Part shown: positions 11,095 to 21,340 of the stretch, one piece after another
Position numbering within the stretch: position 1 is the stretch's first letter
Layout of the letters: each line of letters begins with the position of its first letter
Assembly: GCA_030770425.1 (NCBI GenBank)
Contig: JASJFT010000075.1
Span: forward strand, 62,001 to 126,000
Origin: Darksidea phi
Lineage: Eukaryota; Ascomycota; Dothideomycetes; Pleosporales; Lentitheciaceae
Length of the DNA stretch: 64,000 nucleotides
Reading direction: 5' to 3'
Notes under the pieces: model-generated
What the model was told of the DNA's origin: nothing
Seen by the model: the letters and a program-made list of their open reading frames with translations, nothing else
The model's database searches: none
Position numbers and translations under genes: made by a program

Positions 11095-12480
11095 ATGGGC
11101 AATTCAGCAGCTCTGACCCCTCTAGAACGCAAACTCCGCCATCTCCTAGACCGCCGACGCGCCAATTCCACCCTACGCACCCTCACAGTCAACAACACCA
11201 ATCAAGTCGACTTCTCCTCCAATGACTTCCTCTCTCTCTCTACGAACCAAGCCCTAAAGGCAGCGTTTCTTTGCGAACTGCAAAGAAAGGACTTGCCGAT
11301 CGGAAGTGGAGGCTCTCGTCTGCTCGACGGCAACTCTACTTATGCTGAATCGCTTGAAAAAACCATTGCGAATTTCCATGGTGCAGAGGCGGGTTTGCTA
11401 TTTAACTCGGGCTTCGACGCAAATGCCGGGTTCTTTGCTTGTGTACCGCAACCGGGCGATGTGGTGCTTTACGACGAATTAATTCATGCCAGTGTGCATG
11501 ATGGTATGCGACTCTCCCGGGCCGCGAAGTGTCTAGCTTTCGGACATAACTGCTTACTCGATCTGCGGCGCTTGTTGGAAGCGCTACTAGAGGAAGAAGA
11601 GCTAGGAAAGAGGTTAAGAGAGGGAACGGCGAATGTGTTTGTGGCTGTTGAGGCTGTGTATAGTATGGATGGCGATGTGGCACCGCTGCTTTCTCTTGTG
11701 GAAACGGTTGAGGCTGTTTTGCCGAAAGGAAGTGGGTATATTGTTGTTGATGAGGCGCATGCGACGGGAGTGTTGGGACCGCAGGGGCGGGGGTTGGTTT
11801 GCCTGCTTGGGCTTGAAGAGAGGGTTTTTGCACGGTTGCATACATTTGGAAAGGCATTGGCTTGTAATGGAGGTACGTTTCTTCCCACCCTCCCTCTCGC
11901 ACTGGAACTACCTTTGGGTTGGAAAACCATTTGGGTGGACGTTATTAACACAGGCGCAGCAATAATACTCGGCTCCCCAACACTCCGCACCTACCTCCTC
12001 AACTACGCCCGCCCCTTGATCTACACAACCTTCCTCTCGTACCCGGCGCTCGCCGCAATCCACACATCGTACGCCTTTCTCCAGCAAGGCCATACAACAT
12101 CCCTAGCACACCACCTTAATTCACTCATCCAGACCCTCTTCACTGCACTGACCACCTCGACGGCAACATTGAAAGCGGTATTAAAAATTCCCTCAGTGTG
12201 TCCACAAAGCCCTATTTTCTCGGTCCAGCTGGAGGAGCCCAAAGGACTTGCGGGTTTTTTGCAGAAGAGGGGCATGATGGTAAGAGCGGTAGTGCCGCCT
12301 ACTGTGCCCGAGGGCACGTCGAGGGTGAGGGTTTGTTTGCATGCAGGGAATACAGTAGAGGAGGTGACGAGGTTGGTGAGCGCTATGGAAGAATGGTGCG
12401 TAAATAGATCGCGAGGACCAGCCAGTGTAGGTACGGCCGAGCAGCTAAAGGGAGATGGTATGGTCTATGCGCGGCTATAG
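11095..12480 (+). CDS. bioF: 8-amino-7-oxononanoate synthase (BioF type), probably peroxisomal
   Basis: This PLP-dependent alpha-oxoamine synthase condenses pimeloyl-CoA with alanine, the first dedicated step of biotin ring assembly. Exons 11095-11872 and 11954-12480 give 434 residues. The 81-nt intron (GTACGT to CACAG) is in frame and stop-free, but removing it restores the contiguous family block FGKALACNGGA..ILGSPTLRTYL, so I treat it as an intron. The PLP lysine is Lys253 in HTFGKALACNG; other signatures are SNDFLSL, GSGGSRLLDGNS and DEAHATGVLG. The C-terminus is ARL, a PTS1-type peroxisomal targeting tripeptide. The fungal enzyme at this step is known to be peroxisomal in Aspergillus. 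The gene is tail-to-tail with BIO2, 78 bp apart. Confidence 0.93.
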   Translation: MGNSAALTPLERKLRHLLDRRRANSTLRTLTVNNTNQVDFSSNDFLSLSTNQALKAAFLCELQRKDLPIGSGGSRLLDGNSTYAESLEKTIANFHGAEAGLLFNSGFDANAGFFACVPQPGDVVLYDELIHASVHDGMRLSRAAKCLAFGHNCLLDLRRLLEALLEEEELGKRLREGTANVFVAVEAVYSMDGDVAPLLSLVETVEAVLPKGSGYIVVDEAHATGVLGPQGRGLVCLLGLEERVFARLHTFGKALACNGGTFLPTLPLALELPLGWKTIWVDVINTGAAIILGSPTLRTYLLNYARPLIYTTFLSYPALAAIHTSYAFLQQGHTTSLAHHLNSLIQTLFTALTTSTATLKAVLKIPSVCPQSPIFSVQLEEPKGLAGFLQKRGMMVRAVVPPTVPEGTSRVRVCLHAGNTVEEVTRLVSAMEEWCVNRSRGPASVGTAEQLKGDGMVYARL

Positions 12481-12558
12481 GGAAACACATGGGAATCGAG
12501 CATTCTCTTCCCACCTCCCTTTGAAAACCCATATATAATCTAGTCTGACGTACGTGGC

Positions 12559-13844
12559 TCACTGCCCTCCAATAATGACGGTTGCCGGTTGCGATGGAGC
12601 GTGTGCTTCAACAACCACAGGATCGATTTCCTGCTTTTGGGCAATCTCCTGCTGTCCTCCAACCGTCTCATGGCTTTCCATCGGTCGCAGACCCCATCGC
12701 TCAAACATCTGCTTGTCCTCTTCCCAGCCGTTGCAGGCTGTAGTCAGCATCTTCTCACCGGTGAACACAGCATTAGCGCCGGCCATGAAGCACATCATCT
12801 GCTTCTCCTCCCGCATGGTGTGCCTTCCTGCCGCTAGACGTATGATCGTCGTAGGTAGGACGAGACGAGCAGTCGCAATGGTGCGGAGGATGGCATCAAA
12901 TTTGATCGCTTGGCTTTCGCCGAGGGGTGTGCCTTTGATGGGAACGAGGGCGTTAACGGGGAAGGACTCAGGGTGTGCCGGAAGTGTAGCGACTGTGTGG
13001 ATGAGGCCGACATGGTCTTGCGGCTTTTCACCCAGGCCGAGGATGCCGCCAGTGCAGACATGAATGCCGGCGTTCTGCACATTGTTGATGGTGGCTAACC
13101 GCTCATCGTACGTGCGTGTAGTAATGACAGTCGGGTAGTGCTCTCTCGATGTATCCACATTGTGGTTGTATGCAGTGAGCCCTGCATTCTTGAGCTCCTT
13201 CGCCTGCTCAGCGTCGATCATGCCCAGTGTGACACATGCTTCCATGCCCAATGCCCGTACGCCCTTTACCATCTCCTTAATATTCTTGAGGTTCGTCTTT
13301 CGACCACGCATATCTCGCCACGCAGCGCCCATGCAGAAGCGCGAGCTGCCATTCTCCTTTGCGACGCGGGCAGCTTCGAGCACCGATTCAACATTGACCA
13401 TCTTGGAAGCCTTGAGTCCGGTGTTATAGCGAGAGGACTGGGCACAGTAGCTGCAGTCTTCACTGCAGCCACCCGTCTTGATGTTCATGAGGGTGCACAT
13501 TTGGATCGCCGCAGGGTTGTGGAAGCGGCGATGGACAGTTGACTACCGATATTAGCACCGAGTTACAGGGGGGTTTGTAGTATACCCACGGCGGCGTAGG
13601 TGAGCTCGATCAGGGATGTGTTGTAGAGTTCCGATATCTCCTCCTTCGTCCAATTGTTTCTCGGGCCGGTCGCTTGCACAGCATCGTGGAAGACGGTGGC
13701 ACCTGGGTTTTGCGGCACTGCGGCCTGAGAGGTGGGGTGTATGGGGGCATCAATAACGGTGCTGAAGGGCCGAGAGAATTGATATGTGCGGGCAAACACA
13801 GGAGACGCAAGACCAACTGGTCTCAGCAGGGCTCTCTGTGCCAT
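12559..13844 (-). CDS. BIO2: Biotin synthase, mitochondrial
   Basis: Biotin synthase is a radical-SAM enzyme that inserts sulfur into dethiobiotin, in mitochondria. Exons 13844-13590 and 13542-12559 join in phase 0 to give 412 residues; the 47-nt intron has a GTGGGT donor and a GTAG acceptor. The N-terminus is Arg/Ser-rich without acidic residues (MAQRALLRPVGLASPVFART), as expected for a mitochondrial presequence. The radical-SAM cluster motif is GGCSEDCSYCAQ, with Cys111, Cys115 and Cys118. Further conserved blocks are FCMGAAWRD, YNHNVDTS, GGILGLGE, RLAAGR and FMAGANAVFTGEK. The last 40 or so residues are a divergent tail. It pairs with the BioF-type gene; the fused BIO1 (BioDA) step is not present in the window. 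Confidence 0.97.
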
Positions 13845-14208
13845 CTTCGGACTTTGGGGGATGTGAGTGTGGTAGCAGGAGAGAAAGGCATGGTGGACTC
13901 CTCAACAGACAATATGCAGGTGCTGCGCTGGTGGTTGAGGTGGAGCCGGGGGTCATCGTTTCGAAGCGAATTTTGATTGGCTAATGTGTGCCTCCGCCTG
14001 AACCTTCCACTTCTAGCGCGGGGTCTGTGGGCCTGGGCTGTGTTTAGGCTCGTGACCGCGCGTTTCACACCTCGGCACAGCAGATCGTAGCGACGCGCCA
14101 TGTCCCGATGTGTCGCTTTGAATTGTTGAGCCTTCTCCTCGGCTTCATACACAGACGATCCTCTTCTCGAGGCCAATCATCCAGGGGTGACAACACACTG
14201 CCCCGGCC
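13845..14208. promoter_or_regulatory. Divergent promoter between BIO2 and the GCP4-type gene
   Basis: 364 bp between two opposite starts must contain both promoters. No specific binding site is asserted. Confidence 0.5.
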
Positions 14209-16494
14209 ATGCTCCACGAAATACTCCTCTCGCTCTCCGGGCACCCCTCAGCGCTCTTCGATGCCCAGCCGGGATCGTCACACGTGACTTCGACTCCCAT
14301 CGCGCTTCTTTCGCCTCCAGAGGCCGAGTTACTATCCTCCCTTGGCCATCTTTCACGTCTGCATCGGCGAATAAGAGATCATGTCGCTCGGATTGCTGTG
14401 TCCCATCCGTCCACTGTATGCAGGGCGGTAGCAACATCGATAACTTCGCATCATCTCGATAATTTCCAGCGGAAGATATTAGACGTCGAAAGCCGTATAC
14501 TGAAACAAGATGCTTCAATTGTGGGCGCGTACAACATTGTGCCGCTGGCCGGCATAGTTGGCGAATTCTCTGAATGGATCCGGTTAATGGAATGGTTGTG
14601 GGAGATTAGCAGCTTCATGCTTCCTCTTGACACCCCAACCAAGAGCGAGAAGACAGACCAGAGAACAGCTTCGGGCGCAGAGCTCATCGACAAACTGCGG
14701 ACAGAAGCGCAAACAGGCTACCCTGATATCGAAGAAGCAGCACTCCACCTAGGAGCTGTCGCGGAGATGTCTTGGCTACGTCAACTTTCGACATGGCTGC
14801 TGTACGGCCGTCTACCTTCTTTTGGAGCATCGGACTTCTTTATTGAAGATAACGCCGAGGAAGAACTCGCATTTGCTATCAACCACCGATTGCTGCCCAA
14901 GTTCGTGACACGGCATACTGCGGTTTCAATACTGTTCATCGGAAAGTCGTTGAACCAGATACGCACGTTACCAACAACCTCGAAAACACTAGCCGGAAGA
15001 CCTACGCGAGCGTCAGAGCTAGAGCTCCTCCCAGTTCATGTTAGCCATCTTACCGAAGTGACCACACCCATTTCATCAGCCAAACTCGCAGATGCAGTCG
15101 CCAATATCCGCCTATCCCTGTCCCGAAACCTCCTACAGCACCTGCTGCCCCGCGAAAAGATCGTCGAGATTCTCACCGTCCTCCACCAGTTCTTCCTCCT
15201 CGGTCGTGGCGAATTTGCAATGACTTTGATTGCAGAAGCAGACGAAAGAATACACTCTCGCCATCGATCACCATTACACCCAAAACCAGGTCATGGCATA
15301 AAAGGCATTTTATTGAAGGAAGGCGAGATCAGCCACACACTGACACGCGCATTCACGGTCTTATCGACACTAAGCGGCGAAGACGACCACACAGACGACA
15401 TCTTGGACCTTGCAACAGACATTCTACACCTTACCATCCACAACCCTTCAAACCACCGCCCAGGCACACCAGGTCGAGCGCGAGACTCAACAGCCATCCT
15501 CCCTCAATTAGCAAATGTAGCATTCAACGACCTTCTCCTCTCCGTTCCGACAACCCTCACCATGGACGTCAGATCACCCCTCGACCTCTTCCTCACAAAA
15601 TCAGATTTAGAAGTCTACTCCGCCATCAATGCCTATCTACTCACCCTCCGACGCTCGCATCTCCACCTATCCCAACTGTGGCGGCAGAGCTCGATTAGGA
15701 GGGAACATCCTGCACCACCAGGTTATCTGTATAGCAATACACCGCATGGGAGAGTGGTATTGAAAAGGCGGCGCGAGAGGAACAATAAGAGGACAAGAGA
15801 ACTAAGGAAGGTGTGGGCAACATGCGCGGCAGCCATCTTCTTCCTCTCAGAGAGCGAGGCGTATTTTCAAGGTGAAGTAGTGCAGGAATCATTTAAGCAT
15901 TTCCTGCATTGGGTTGAACATCCCACCTCTAACACTACAATGAACCTCCCACCCTTTCTCTCTAGCGGCTCCACACTCTCTCAACAATACACCACCAAAG
16001 TCACCGTCTCCGAGCAACAAACACACCACGACCCTGAATCCCTCACCAACGCCCACCGCACCTTCCTTGCAAACCTAACCCACTCCCTCCTCCTAACTGA
16101 CCATCCCTTCACCGCCACCCTACGCACAACCTACTCCCACATCGACGCCCTCAGCGCGCTCGTCTCCCGCCTCCAATCCATACAACAAAACCTCGATCTT
16201 GAAGAGGACGACGGCATAGAAGACTACACGCATAATTACAAACAGGAAGAAAAAGAGGTGACTCTGGAATTGGATCGGGCGAGGAGGAGGTTGGATTCGG
16301 ACTTGAAGGCATTGGTGGAGAGGTTGAGGGAGATGGATGGAGAGAGGGTTGGAACGATGGGCGTGCTGGTGGGCAGAGGTGGAGATAGTGAGGAGGGGTA
16401 TGAGACGTTGCGTGTTGGAGGTGTGGATCGCTTGTTGATGAAGTTGGATTGGGGTGGCGAGTCTGAGGAGTCTGAGATTGAGGATTTGGTATGA
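14209..16494 (+). CDS. Gamma-tubulin complex component, GCP4 type (Spc97/Spc98 family)
   Basis: This protein belongs to the Spc97/Spc98 (GCP) family, which builds the gamma-tubulin ring complex that nucleates microtubules at spindle pole bodies. It is a single exon of 761 residues. The N-terminus (MLHEILLSLSGHPSALF) is typical of GCP4-like members. The conserved GRIP1-region block reads ILDVESRILKQDASIVGAYN, followed by VPLAGIVGEFSEWIRLMEWLW. The GRIP2 region lies near residues 380-690 and includes RRSHLHLSQLW and KVWATCAAAIFFLSESEAYFQ. The C-terminus is charged and rich in Glu and Asp. Assignment to GCP4 rather than GCP5/6 rests on length and the N-terminus. It is divergent from BIO2. Confidence 0.88.
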   Translation: MLHEILLSLSGHPSALFDAQPGSSHVTSTPIALLSPPEAELLSSLGHLSRLHRRIRDHVARIAVSHPSTVCRAVATSITSHHLDNFQRKILDVESRILKQDASIVGAYNIVPLAGIVGEFSEWIRLMEWLWEISSFMLPLDTPTKSEKTDQRTASGAELIDKLRTEAQTGYPDIEEAALHLGAVAEMSWLRQLSTWLLYGRLPSFGASDFFIEDNAEEELAFAINHRLLPKFVTRHTAVSILFIGKSLNQIRTLPTTSKTLAGRPTRASELELLPVHVSHLTEVTTPISSAKLADAVANIRLSLSRNLLQHLLPREKIVEILTVLHQFFLLGRGEFAMTLIAEADERIHSRHRSPLHPKPGHGIKGILLKEGEISHTLTRAFTVLSTLSGEDDHTDDILDLATDILHLTIHNPSNHRPGTPGRARDSTAILPQLANVAFNDLLLSVPTTLTMDVRSPLDLFLTKSDLEVYSAINAYLLTLRRSHLHLSQLWRQSSIRREHPAPPGYLYSNTPHGRVVLKRRRERNNKRTRELRKVWATCAAAIFFLSESEAYFQGEVVQESFKHFLHWVEHPTSNTTMNLPPFLSSGSTLSQQYTTKVTVSEQQTHHDPESLTNAHRTFLANLTHSLLLTDHPFTATLRTTYSHIDALSALVSRLQSIQQNLDLEEDDGIEDYTHNYKQEEKEVTLELDRARRRLDSDLKALVERLREMDGERVGTMGVLVGRGGDSEEGYETLRVGGVDRLLMKLDWGGESEESEIEDLV

Positions 16495-16912
16495 GGTACT
16501 GTGCGCTTTCACCAGGTTGGATACGCTTTACCACGTGAACGTGATAAAAGTGTGGAGAGATTATTGCTCTATTAGTATGATTAACCGACACTGGCATTTG
16601 AGATTGATGCCTGCCCCAGGGACAGCCATACTCTGGAATGATGTGATGACGATGGGTGTAATGATTTTGGCTCTAGCTGCATCACAGTGATCAATACCAC
16701 ATCGCGTCAAGTTGTAGTTAGTACAGGTATAAAGCTTTTGAATAGTGCAGTCGCGATTCGATAGTGCCGCCGGCTAAGCTAGACAGGGTTTACCTATGCC
16801 CCGAGCAGAGGCCCAGACACAGTCGATGACACGTGCTCCCTGGTAAGGAAGCACCAGAGAGTGATGCGACTTTCGTCGCGATGGAGGAAGAGGTGAACCC
16901 AGAGCTGATTGC
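16495..16912. other. Intergenic, convergent 3' ends
   Basis: 418 bp between the GCP4-type gene and SEN34. Nothing recognisable. Confidence 0.5.
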
Positions 16913-17836
16913 TCACAGCCCAGCCCACTCAATCGAAAAAGCTCGCACAGGCTTTACTTCCAAGTCACCCTCTTCTTTCGCCTCAGCCTTCACATCGTTA
17001 ACCTCTCCACCTAAGAGATAAGCCTTTTTCACGCCGGTACCCAACCTTCCACCACCAATGACGTCCATCAAGTCGAATTCTTCATCCCAATCCAGACCAG
17101 TTGCCAAAAAGTGGCTGTGGAAGCGGAGTGGGTCACCGGGGTAGACTGAGTAGTTGCATCCAAAGCGCAGACCAGGCATTGCGAAATAGCCCCGAGAATG
17201 CAGATAGCGGAATAACGGATAACTCTTCGGCACGGCGGGGAAAGATAGAGCAGTGCCGACTGGAGGTGGGGTAAGTGGAGGGTGGGAGGTAGTAGGGGTG
17301 ATGAAGGTGGGTTCAAGCTTCTTTTCGGGAGCGACGACCGTCTTAGGAGCTAAAGAGGTGTCACCAAAGAGGGATTCGGCGCCTCCCTCCACTTTTGGGC
17401 ACGCCAACTCATCATCCTCCTTTTCTTTGCCCTTCCCCACCAAACCCTTCTCCCTTAATGCCTTCTCGCTCCTCTCTTCCGCCCTCAGCACAGCTTCCCT
17501 CGACATCTCCAACCCCTGCCTATCCAACTCCTTCATCCATTTCAACCTCTCTTCCCTCTTCATATCGATGAATCCCTTCCGATGCTGCTTTACATCGTCC
17601 ACAATATACGCATGGCCCTGTTCTACCAGGAGACGCGCCTCCTCCGGCATAAGCTCAAGGGGAATACCGAGGAAGATGTTTTGCTGGGAGAGATTGGGTA
17701 TGGTGCCGATGAGCACGCCGCAGATGTTGTGGGTGCGGCGCGCATGGCTGATTACGTCGACGTCGAAGAGAAGGTAGCGGCCCGCTATGCAGGAAATTGG
17801 GAAGGGCGAGGGAACCGGGGTGGTATCCGGCGCCAT
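16913..17836 (-). CDS. SEN34: tRNA-splicing endonuclease subunit Sen34
   Basis: Sen34 is the catalytic subunit that cleaves the 3' splice site of intron-containing pre-tRNAs in the heterotetrameric SEN complex. The single-exon product is 307 residues from ATG 17836 (MAPDTTPVP). An in-frame ATG at 17929 would add 31 residues, but the family begins close to the conserved PFPISCIAGRYLLFD. The C-terminal nuclease domain holds the YPGDPLRFHSHF block, supplying the catalytic Tyr and His, and a downstream Lys in GVKKAYLL. The middle is a charged, variable linker (residues about 120-200). SEN34 and the downstream EF-hand gene both run leftward. Confidence 0.94.
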   Translation of the reverse strand: MAPDTTPVPSPFPISCIAGRYLLFDVDVISHARRTHNICGVLIGTIPNLSQQNIFLGIPLELMPEEARLLVEQGHAYIVDDVKQHRKGFIDMKREERLKWMKELDRQGLEMSREAVLRAEERSEKALREKGLVGKGKEKEDDELACPKVEGGAESLFGDTSLAPKTVVAPEKKLEPTFITPTTSHPPLTPPPVGTALSFPAVPKSYPLFRYLHSRGYFAMPGLRFGCNYSVYPGDPLRFHSHFLATGLDWDEEFDLMDVIGGGRLGTGVKKAYLLGGEVNDVKAEAKEEGDLEVKPVRAFSIEWAGL

Positions 17837-18379
17837 GATATTCTGCTCGCAGTAGTGCGTTAGCGGAGAGAGCCTCCAAAGTAGTTGTTGATGGTTGAGG
17901 TATGAGTTTAAATCATAGTGTGAATACAAATTTTTGAGTCAGCAGATCCCGAAGGAGTCAGTGGATTGACAGATTAAACTTAGAATAATCATGTGAAGTG
18001 CTGCAGAGCGAATAAGTGAGAGAGAATTATCTTACGTTCTACTTGTACGGTTTCATGATGGGAGGTTGAAGATTACAGAAAGTTGGGTTTGCAGCGCGCT
18101 CGAATTTTGTTGATGTAAGTCTTGGCGAGCTTGTGAATGACTAATCTACCGGATCAGCCAGAGACAGTGTTTCAAGTCCTTCAAATGAACCAGATTTGAT
18201 GGGGGCAGAATGGTTGCATTCATAGTAATCACACTTGGTCGCAGGATCACAAAATATATTTACTATTTACAGGAATAAAAGATCATATACAGCTTCGATT
18301 GCGATCCCATTTTTGCGCCTGGTAACACGTTTCCCGTTTCCATGTAGAACGCCAGACACTTTCCATGCCTATCGCATTC
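17837..18379. other. Intergenic, promoter side of SEN34
   Basis: About 540 bp between the start of SEN34 and the 3' end of the EF-hand gene. No gene seen. Confidence 0.5.
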
Positions 18380-19062
18380 TCAATTAATCCTGAACTTCGC
18401 CGGAATGTTCTTCTCCACAATACCCTGCCTTTCAACATTAAACCACTCATACATCCTCCTCTCCATCTCCTCATGTTTCGCAAAGTGCTCAATGTCCTCT
18501 GGATGTGTCAGGTCCTCCTCCTTGACGTCATCCCCACTATGGTACTTTTCCCAATGGTGTATCTCGTATTCGTACTCGTCATCGCCATGATGTCCCGGCC
18601 CGAACCCAAAATCCGGGAGCTTGATTCCGTTGGCGGTGCCCTGGTGGAACTCCTGTAACGAGATCGCTCCATCCCGGTCGGTGTCGTATAACTTGAGGAC
18701 CTCTTGCACGGCATGGTGCTTCTTATCTTCGCTTATGGAGGCGGTGGAGGGGTCGGAGAGGCCGTACGTGCGCCGGATGTCATCTTGGGACCAGATGCCT
18801 GTGGAGTCGTAGTCATGGAGGGAGAAGAAGACGCCGGCATCGAAGGCAGAGATGTGATGTTCCTCTATCGTCCGTATCAGTATGCGACGTGAATAATGAG
18901 ATTCGAGGGCGGTCGAAGCTTACCAGCCATATGCCGTGTTGCCCAATCCGCGTCCGGAGCTACGACGACCTGTTGATGCTCGCCACCGCCGTGAGCTGCG
19001 GCATTGAGCGCGCAACACACCAGCAGTAATGCGCTGAAAGATATTCGCAGTAATTCGTTCAT
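18380..19062 (-). CDS. Secretory-pathway EF-hand calcium-binding protein
   Basis: Exons 19062-18924 and 18864-18380 encode 207 residues; the 59-nt intron has a GTAAGC donor, a CTGAT branch point and an ATAG acceptor. The N-terminus is a signal peptide (LLRISFSALLLVCCALNAAAH). Two EF-hand loops are visible: DYDSTGIWSQDD near residue 65 and DTDRDGAISLQEF near residue 108. A His/Asp/Glu-rich stretch follows (FGPGHHGDDEYEYEIHHWEKY). This resembles fungal nucleobindin-like EF-hand proteins of the endoplasmic reticulum or Golgi lumen. No C-terminal HDEL-type retention signal is present (it ends in KFRIN), so retention or secretion is open. Confidence 0.88.
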
Positions 19063-19407
19063 TATTGTCGTTTGCGCCGTGAAGCGGGGAGGAAACGAAA
19101 CACTCTTAACCCCATTGATGATTGAACAAGGGCCGGAATCCGGTAAAACAACACACCGTCATTGCCAAACTACAGCAAAATGTCCACGTACACTGTGCTC
19201 GCGGAAAACTATATATAAATTACCTACTAAACTAAATAACCTTTAGTTAGTATTATCTATTAAAGGCTATCGGGATAAATAGTACGTAGAAAGGTTACGT
19301 AGCTCTTAATATATTTTTTAACGTACTATAGTACTATATCTTCACGTGCTCACTACTTACGCTCCATCTTCGTTCCACCCTCCCACACTTACGTCACATC
19401 GCTCAAA
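19063..19407. promoter_or_regulatory. Divergent intergenic region with a repeat copy
   Basis: 345 bp between two opposite starts. The middle is AT-rich and holds an R1 repeat copy (19247-19308), leaving about 100 bp on the right for the promoter of the small gene at 19408. Confidence 0.5.
19247..19308 (+). repeat. Dispersed repeat R1 copy
   Basis: TTAGTATTATCTATTAAAGG, then CTATCGGGATAAATAGTACG and TTACGTAGCTCTT. It follows the same order of blocks as the copies at 1996 and 53332 but is more degenerate and AT-shifted. Confidence 0.65.
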
Positions 19408-19632
19408 ATGAACGTCCTCGTCCTCCTCAGCCTATTGTTCTTTGTACCCTTTCTTTTCTTCCTCGTGTATCTAGCACTGTCATCGTGTATGGGCGACGGC
19501 CTGCGCGCCCGAATCGGCGGTATGACGTTCAACCGAAGCTACGCTAGGGGATTGCGAGGTGGAGCTACCGGAGGATGGGAGCAGATTGAAATGGAGGATA
19601 TGCTTGGAGAGGATAGTGAGGATGAGGACTGA
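19408..19632 (+). CDS. Small single-pass membrane protein (74 aa)
   Basis: A 74-residue frame starts at ATG 19408 in a good context (CAAAATG). An N-terminal membrane helix (VLLSLLFFVPFLFFLVYLALSS) is followed by a conserved-looking basic/Gly segment (RARIGGMTFNRSYARGLRGG) and an acidic end (EQIEMEDMLGEDSEDED). The regular composition gradient (hydrophobic, basic, acidic) argues for a real gene despite its size. Function is unknown. It is convergent with ELP4, 79 bp apart. Confidence 0.7.
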   Translation: MNVLVLLSLLFFVPFLFFLVYLALSSCMGDGLRARIGGMTFNRSYARGLRGGATGGWEQIEMEDMLGEDSEDED

Positions 19633-19711
19633 ACAAGACTTTCGGGCTATTGTGCACCCTCCGTCGATTAGGTATTTTATCGCTTATACACCATCCCCGC
19701 CGCAACACGCC

Positions 19712-20986
19712 TCAAAACTCGAGCTCCTCCTTCCTCGGCATCGCACTACCACCACTCGCCTCCCTCACAGCAGCCTCCTGTGCCTCTGTATCCCCTTCGA
19801 CGGGTGGAAGACTAAATTTTGTAATCACAAACTTCCTCCTACTCAGCGTAAACGCTAGGTCCTCACCCAAACCCTCCACACCGCCCCCGCCGCCTTTCTC
19901 GTGAAATATAGGTAGTCTGTGCACTGCAAACATACCCTGCGGCCTCTCCTCGTCCTTCGTAGCGCCCGCAGACGTTGCAAGGTTCTCGCGAAGGGAAACA
20001 GCGAACGGTGAAAGCTCGAAGACGCCGTCGGAGAGGATCTCCATCCAGCGAACGAGGCCGGTTGATCGAGGGTAGAGGTATAAAGGGATTGTGATGATGG
20101 CAGTCAGGCGGGTGGGATATTGGCGCAGGAGCGCGCGGAGTGCGTGAAGGAATTGGAGGACTGACGAGGGTTGCGAGGAGTGCGGAGGGTATAAAGCTGG
20201 TGAGAGAAGAGATGGCACAACGAGGCGGTGTATTGTATTCGGTGGTGAGGACGCAAGCTGTCCCTGCAGGTCCTTCAGTATAGCCGTGAAGGGTGACGAC
20301 GTCGTTCGCGGGATGGGTATATAACTGATCGCTGTTCCGACCGGCAGCGTGAGTCGCTTCGCCAGATCAAACGTGTGACAAAAAACCGGCGCGTCCTCTG
20401 CGCTTGCACCGTCCGCTTGCGATGGGCTTCTATTCGCAGCCGCAGACCCTAAAAATCACAGCCTTAGACCTCATCCCATGCAAAGGAACAATCGTATTGA
20501 CTCTGGTAAATATGTACACGCACCTCTAGCACTCTCAAACTGCCCCAATCCTTCGTACCTCCATGCAATCTTCATCCGCTCCTTCGCCTCCTCCCTCTTC
20601 CTGTCACTACCCCTCTCCTCCGCTATGCCGGGCAACATCCTCCCCCATACCTCCCCCATACCTACTACATGCACCTTGTGTCCTTGCACCACGCCCTCGG
20701 CAGCATAGAATCGCAGCAACGGCGTCGCATACTCTGTAGTTCCATTCTCACCGATTAGAAGTGAAGTGCCGAGGGGAAGACCAGCGTGGCCTGCGAGGAT
20801 GCCGTCGAGAGAGGGGGCTCCGGTTGACGTTGTGGGTCGGCCGTCTACTGGGGAGGGGCGGGTGCCGGGTGGAGGTGCTGGAGCTAAAGCATTCGGTAGA
20901 GACGAGGGCGGATCTGATCGTAATGTATCGTTTACTCCTCCTACTGGTGTGCGTGTGAGCGCGACGTTGCGCTTGCGGAAGGCCAT
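19712..20986 (-). CDS. ELP4: Elongator complex protein 4
   Basis: Elp4 is a RecA-fold subunit of the Elp4-Elp5-Elp6 ring in the Elongator complex, which modifies wobble uridines in tRNA. Exons 20986-20524 and 20448-19712 join in phase 1 to give 399 residues; the intron is 75 nt with a GTGCGT donor and a TTTTTAG acceptor. Recognisable blocks are MAFRKRNVAL, GTRPSPVDGRPTTSTGAPSL with DGILAGHAGLPLGTSLLI, and TTEYATPLLRFYAAEGVVQG. The C-terminal half includes FCHTFDLAKRL and FVITKFSLPP. The Walker A lysine is absent (LIGENGTTEY), as is known for this non-canonical RecA-like family. Confidence 0.95.
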
Positions 20987-21257
20987 TATGATTGTGCAGT
21001 GGTGGTGAGGCGCAACTGTTAAAATGTGGGAGCTCTTATCGATAGCGAAACAGGGCTGACCTGCAGTATCAGTTGGTGAGACCTATATCACCTTCAACTG
21101 TTACATATCAAGCACACGTACCCAGCTGAGCTGGAAGCGACCAAACAATAACAAAGATTGATTGTGAATAGTATCGTCATGTTTGCTGGAGTGTTGCGTG
21201 GCCAACGAAATCGAGTTCTGGATAGCCCGGGGATGAATTAGGAGGTATCTAGATTAG
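20987..21257. other. ELP4 upstream region
   Basis: Promoter side of ELP4; nothing else recognised. The conserved gene block stops here and the decayed region starts. Confidence 0.45.
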
Positions 21258-21340
21258 ACGTCCTGGTTAGTTTCGAGGAATAATACTCTGTAAATTTTAT
21301 TTTGATTATATACTGAGAGACAGGTGTGACTATATAAATT
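21258..21340 (-). repeat. Dispersed repeat R2, copy B
   Basis: The reverse complement matches 4757-4839 at about 90 percent. This copy carries T or A at most differing sites (GTCTCTCAGT, AAATTTACAG, AGTATTATTCC), as expected if it was the more RIP-mutated copy. Confidence 0.75.

Noticed and set aside
17837..17929. In-frame upstream ATG that would lengthen Sen34 by 31 residues
   Set aside because: The extension has no family resemblance, and Sen34 proteins start close to the PFPISC block; ATG 17836 fits better.
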